Source: Dipteris shenzhenensis (taxonomy: Eukaryota > Polypodiophyta > Polypodiopsida > Gleicheniales). Taken from it: a stretch of DNA of 64,000 nucleotides. The DNA lies in NCBI GenBank assembly GCA_047967505.1, contig CM106541.1; one strand, 5' to 3'. The notes beneath the pieces were generated by a model. The model did not search any database. It worked only from the letters and a program-made list of their open reading frames with translations, and was not told where the DNA came from. The stretch's first letter is position 1, and each line of letters opens with the position of its first letter. Of the stretch, positions 62,827 through 64,000 are shown one piece after another. Position numbers and translations under genes: made by a program.

Positions 62827-63747
62827 CTACAATTTTCCATTCATAATGTCATTCTGCTTTTTATAGCAGTCCTTAGCCATATGACCCATTTTGCCACAAT
62901 AGTAGCATTCAACATTGCTGTTTGCATTTTGGCCTCTCTGCCATCCACCACGGCCTCTTTGGCTCCCCCTGCCTTTAGAGTTACCACGTCCTCCTGCATA
63001 GGACTGGTTTTCTTGCGTTTGCTGCATATTCTGATTTCTACCACGGCCTGCAGATTGGCCTCCTCTACCTCTGCCTCTACCTCTGCCAGCATTTGAGTAG
63101 AAGACAGTTTCTTTTGAAGTTCCTGCTAAAGAAGATGCACCACCATTTCTCTGCTCTTCAAAAATTAGAAGAGCAATCAACTCCTCAAAATCAGGAAATT
63201 TTTCACGGACGGCAATGGATGTCCGGAACTGTGCATAATCCTTTCTTAGACCATTCAAGGTCACAGAAACTAAATCGTCATCATCCACTGGCGACCCAAT
63301 GGAAGCAAGTGCATCCGCAATTTTCTTCACCTTCATGTGGTAGTCATTGATGCTCATATTTTCTCTCTGCACATTGTGCAGCTCCTGCTTGAGCTGCATT
63401 TTCCTGGCTTGCGTATTTGTGCTGTACATTTTTGCCAAAGTATCCCATGCCTCCTTTGGCGTACTTGCATCCTGAATATGCACAATCATGGAGTCCGAAA
63501 TACTGATAGACATCCAGTACATAACTTTCCTGGCTCTCTCATGCCATCCTTTAAATGCGTGCATTTCCTGTTGATTGGGAACATTAGGAAGAACAGGTTC
63601 TTCTTCATTTTCTGTAATGAACTCCCAATAGCCTTTTCCCATAAGGAAATTCGTCATTCTAAACTTCCATGCCTGGAAGTTGTTCTTGTCAAGCTTTTCA
63701 GTGACAATCTGTGAAAGAGAATCAGATGCCATTATAGAACACTGCAA
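62827..63747 (-). CDS. Copia gag (intact open reading frame)
   Basis: 306 codons without interruption; the second Met (MASDSLSQ) may be the true start. The N-terminal half is the copia gag UBN2-like domain (LDKNNFQAWKFRMTNFLMGK, WDTLAKMYSTNTQARKMQLK, MSINDYHMKVKKIADALASI). The tail is Gly/Arg-rich (RGRGRGRGGQSAGRGRNQ) and ends in a CCHC zinc knuckle, CYYCGKMGHMAKDC. It would form the element's particle and bind its RNA. It is the only transposon ORF here that looks full length. Confidence 0.93.
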   Translation of the reverse strand: MQCSIMASDSLSQIVTEKLDKNNFQAWKFRMTNFLMGKGYWEFITENEEEPVLPNVPNQQEMHAFKGWHERARKVMYWMSISISDSMIVHIQDASTPKEAWDTLAKMYSTNTQARKMQLKQELHNVQRENMSINDYHMKVKKIADALASIGSPVDDDDLVSVTLNGLRKDYAQFRTSIAVREKFPDFEELIALLIFEEQRNGGASSLAGTSKETVFYSNAGRGRGRGRGGQSAGRGRNQNMQQTQENQSYAGGRGNSKGRGSQRGRGGWQRGQNANSNVECYYCGKMGHMAKDCYKKQNDIMNGKL

Positions 63748-64000
63748 AATATTCTGTCACTGCAAAAAACACAGCTTTTGCCTCACACGGGCAGATCTGC
63801 AAAACTGACGAAAGTGGTATTTCACCACACAGTCACTTCCTAGTGACGATTTTGCATCAACAGGCAACAAGCATGAATCTGCAACTCCCAATGTCTCTGT
63901 GCACAGGCATACGATGCAATTTCTGCGGCAACTTTTCACCGACCTGCAGAACAGTGGTCGCACAGCAAAAACAGGGCCTTTTTTTGAGTGCCTGCGGAGA
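63748..64000 (-). other. Leader of the copia element, cut by window edge
   Basis: No primer site or LTR end is visible before the window ends. Short frames here show no domain. Confidence 0.5.

Larger units (their letters stand above)
60035..63747 (-). mobile_element. Ty1/copia element, 3' end truncated, running toward right edge
   Basis: The order on the minus strand is gag, protease, integrase, RT. It is cut within the RT-RNase H region at about 60,035 (YRRIVGSLIYMTIT), where sequence of another origin begins. The 5' LTR and primer site should lie to the right of the window. Coding is nearly continuous except for four in-frame TAG stops and one frameshift near 61,475, making it the best-preserved copia here. 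Confidence 0.9.

Overview
The window is eukaryotic nuclear DNA from a land plant with a large, repeat-rich genome. The evidence is one split host gene with GT-AG introns, Ty1/copia and Ty3/gypsy retrotransposons with plant-type primer-binding sites, L1-type LINEs, and AT-rich intergenic DNA. The long, transposon-filled introns and the age of most elements would fit a gymnosperm or a fern, but the sequence does not settle which. No bacterial operon, CRISPR array, rRNA or tRNA gene was seen.

The only host gene I can support runs on the + strand from 14,760 to 35,502. It encodes the mitochondrial-type dihydrolipoamide acetyltransferase (E2) of pyruvate dehydrogenase, closest to the Arabidopsis LTA3 type. 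Fifteen exons join in frame without a stop. They cover one lipoyl domain (four small exons), the E3/E1-binding domain (one 438-bp exon) and the catalytic domain (ten small exons). The transit peptide and any further lipoyl domain must lie upstream and were not found. Intron 4 (3.8 kb) holds a LINE remnant joined to a fragment of a BELL-class homeobox. Intron 10 (12.8 kb) holds an LTR remnant, an internally deleted copia element, another LTR remnant and a complete but dead Ty3/gypsy chromovirus with a perfect 5-bp target duplication. Every recognisable element inside the gene lies antisense to it.

Left of the gene: a gypsy end fragment (1-786), a tandem array of a roughly 560-bp unit (1,510-3,780), a 6-kb LTR element without recognisable coding (5,194-11,262) that has a nested solo LTR in one of its LTRs, and a copia fragment embedded in gypsy remnants (11,850-13,910).

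Right of the gene: a scrambled copia gag locus containing an inverted repeat (37,112-38,886), a degenerate L1 LINE (38,900-42,897), an AT-rich satellite (44,750-45,385), a perfect 22-bp hairpin (46,150-46,207), two 600-bp direct repeats, a 115-bp tandem duplication, a G-rich polypurine tract of about 540 bp (51,208-51,749), a 73-bp minisatellite that flips orientation, Athila/Tat-type gypsy pieces (54,046-55,250 and 57,762-58,199), a possible CACTA-like remnant, and a copia element on the minus strand that runs off the right edge (60,035-63,747). No intact transposon coding sequence remains. In the two copia pol remnants, all seven in-frame stops I identified are TAG, as expected from decay of methylated CAG sites.
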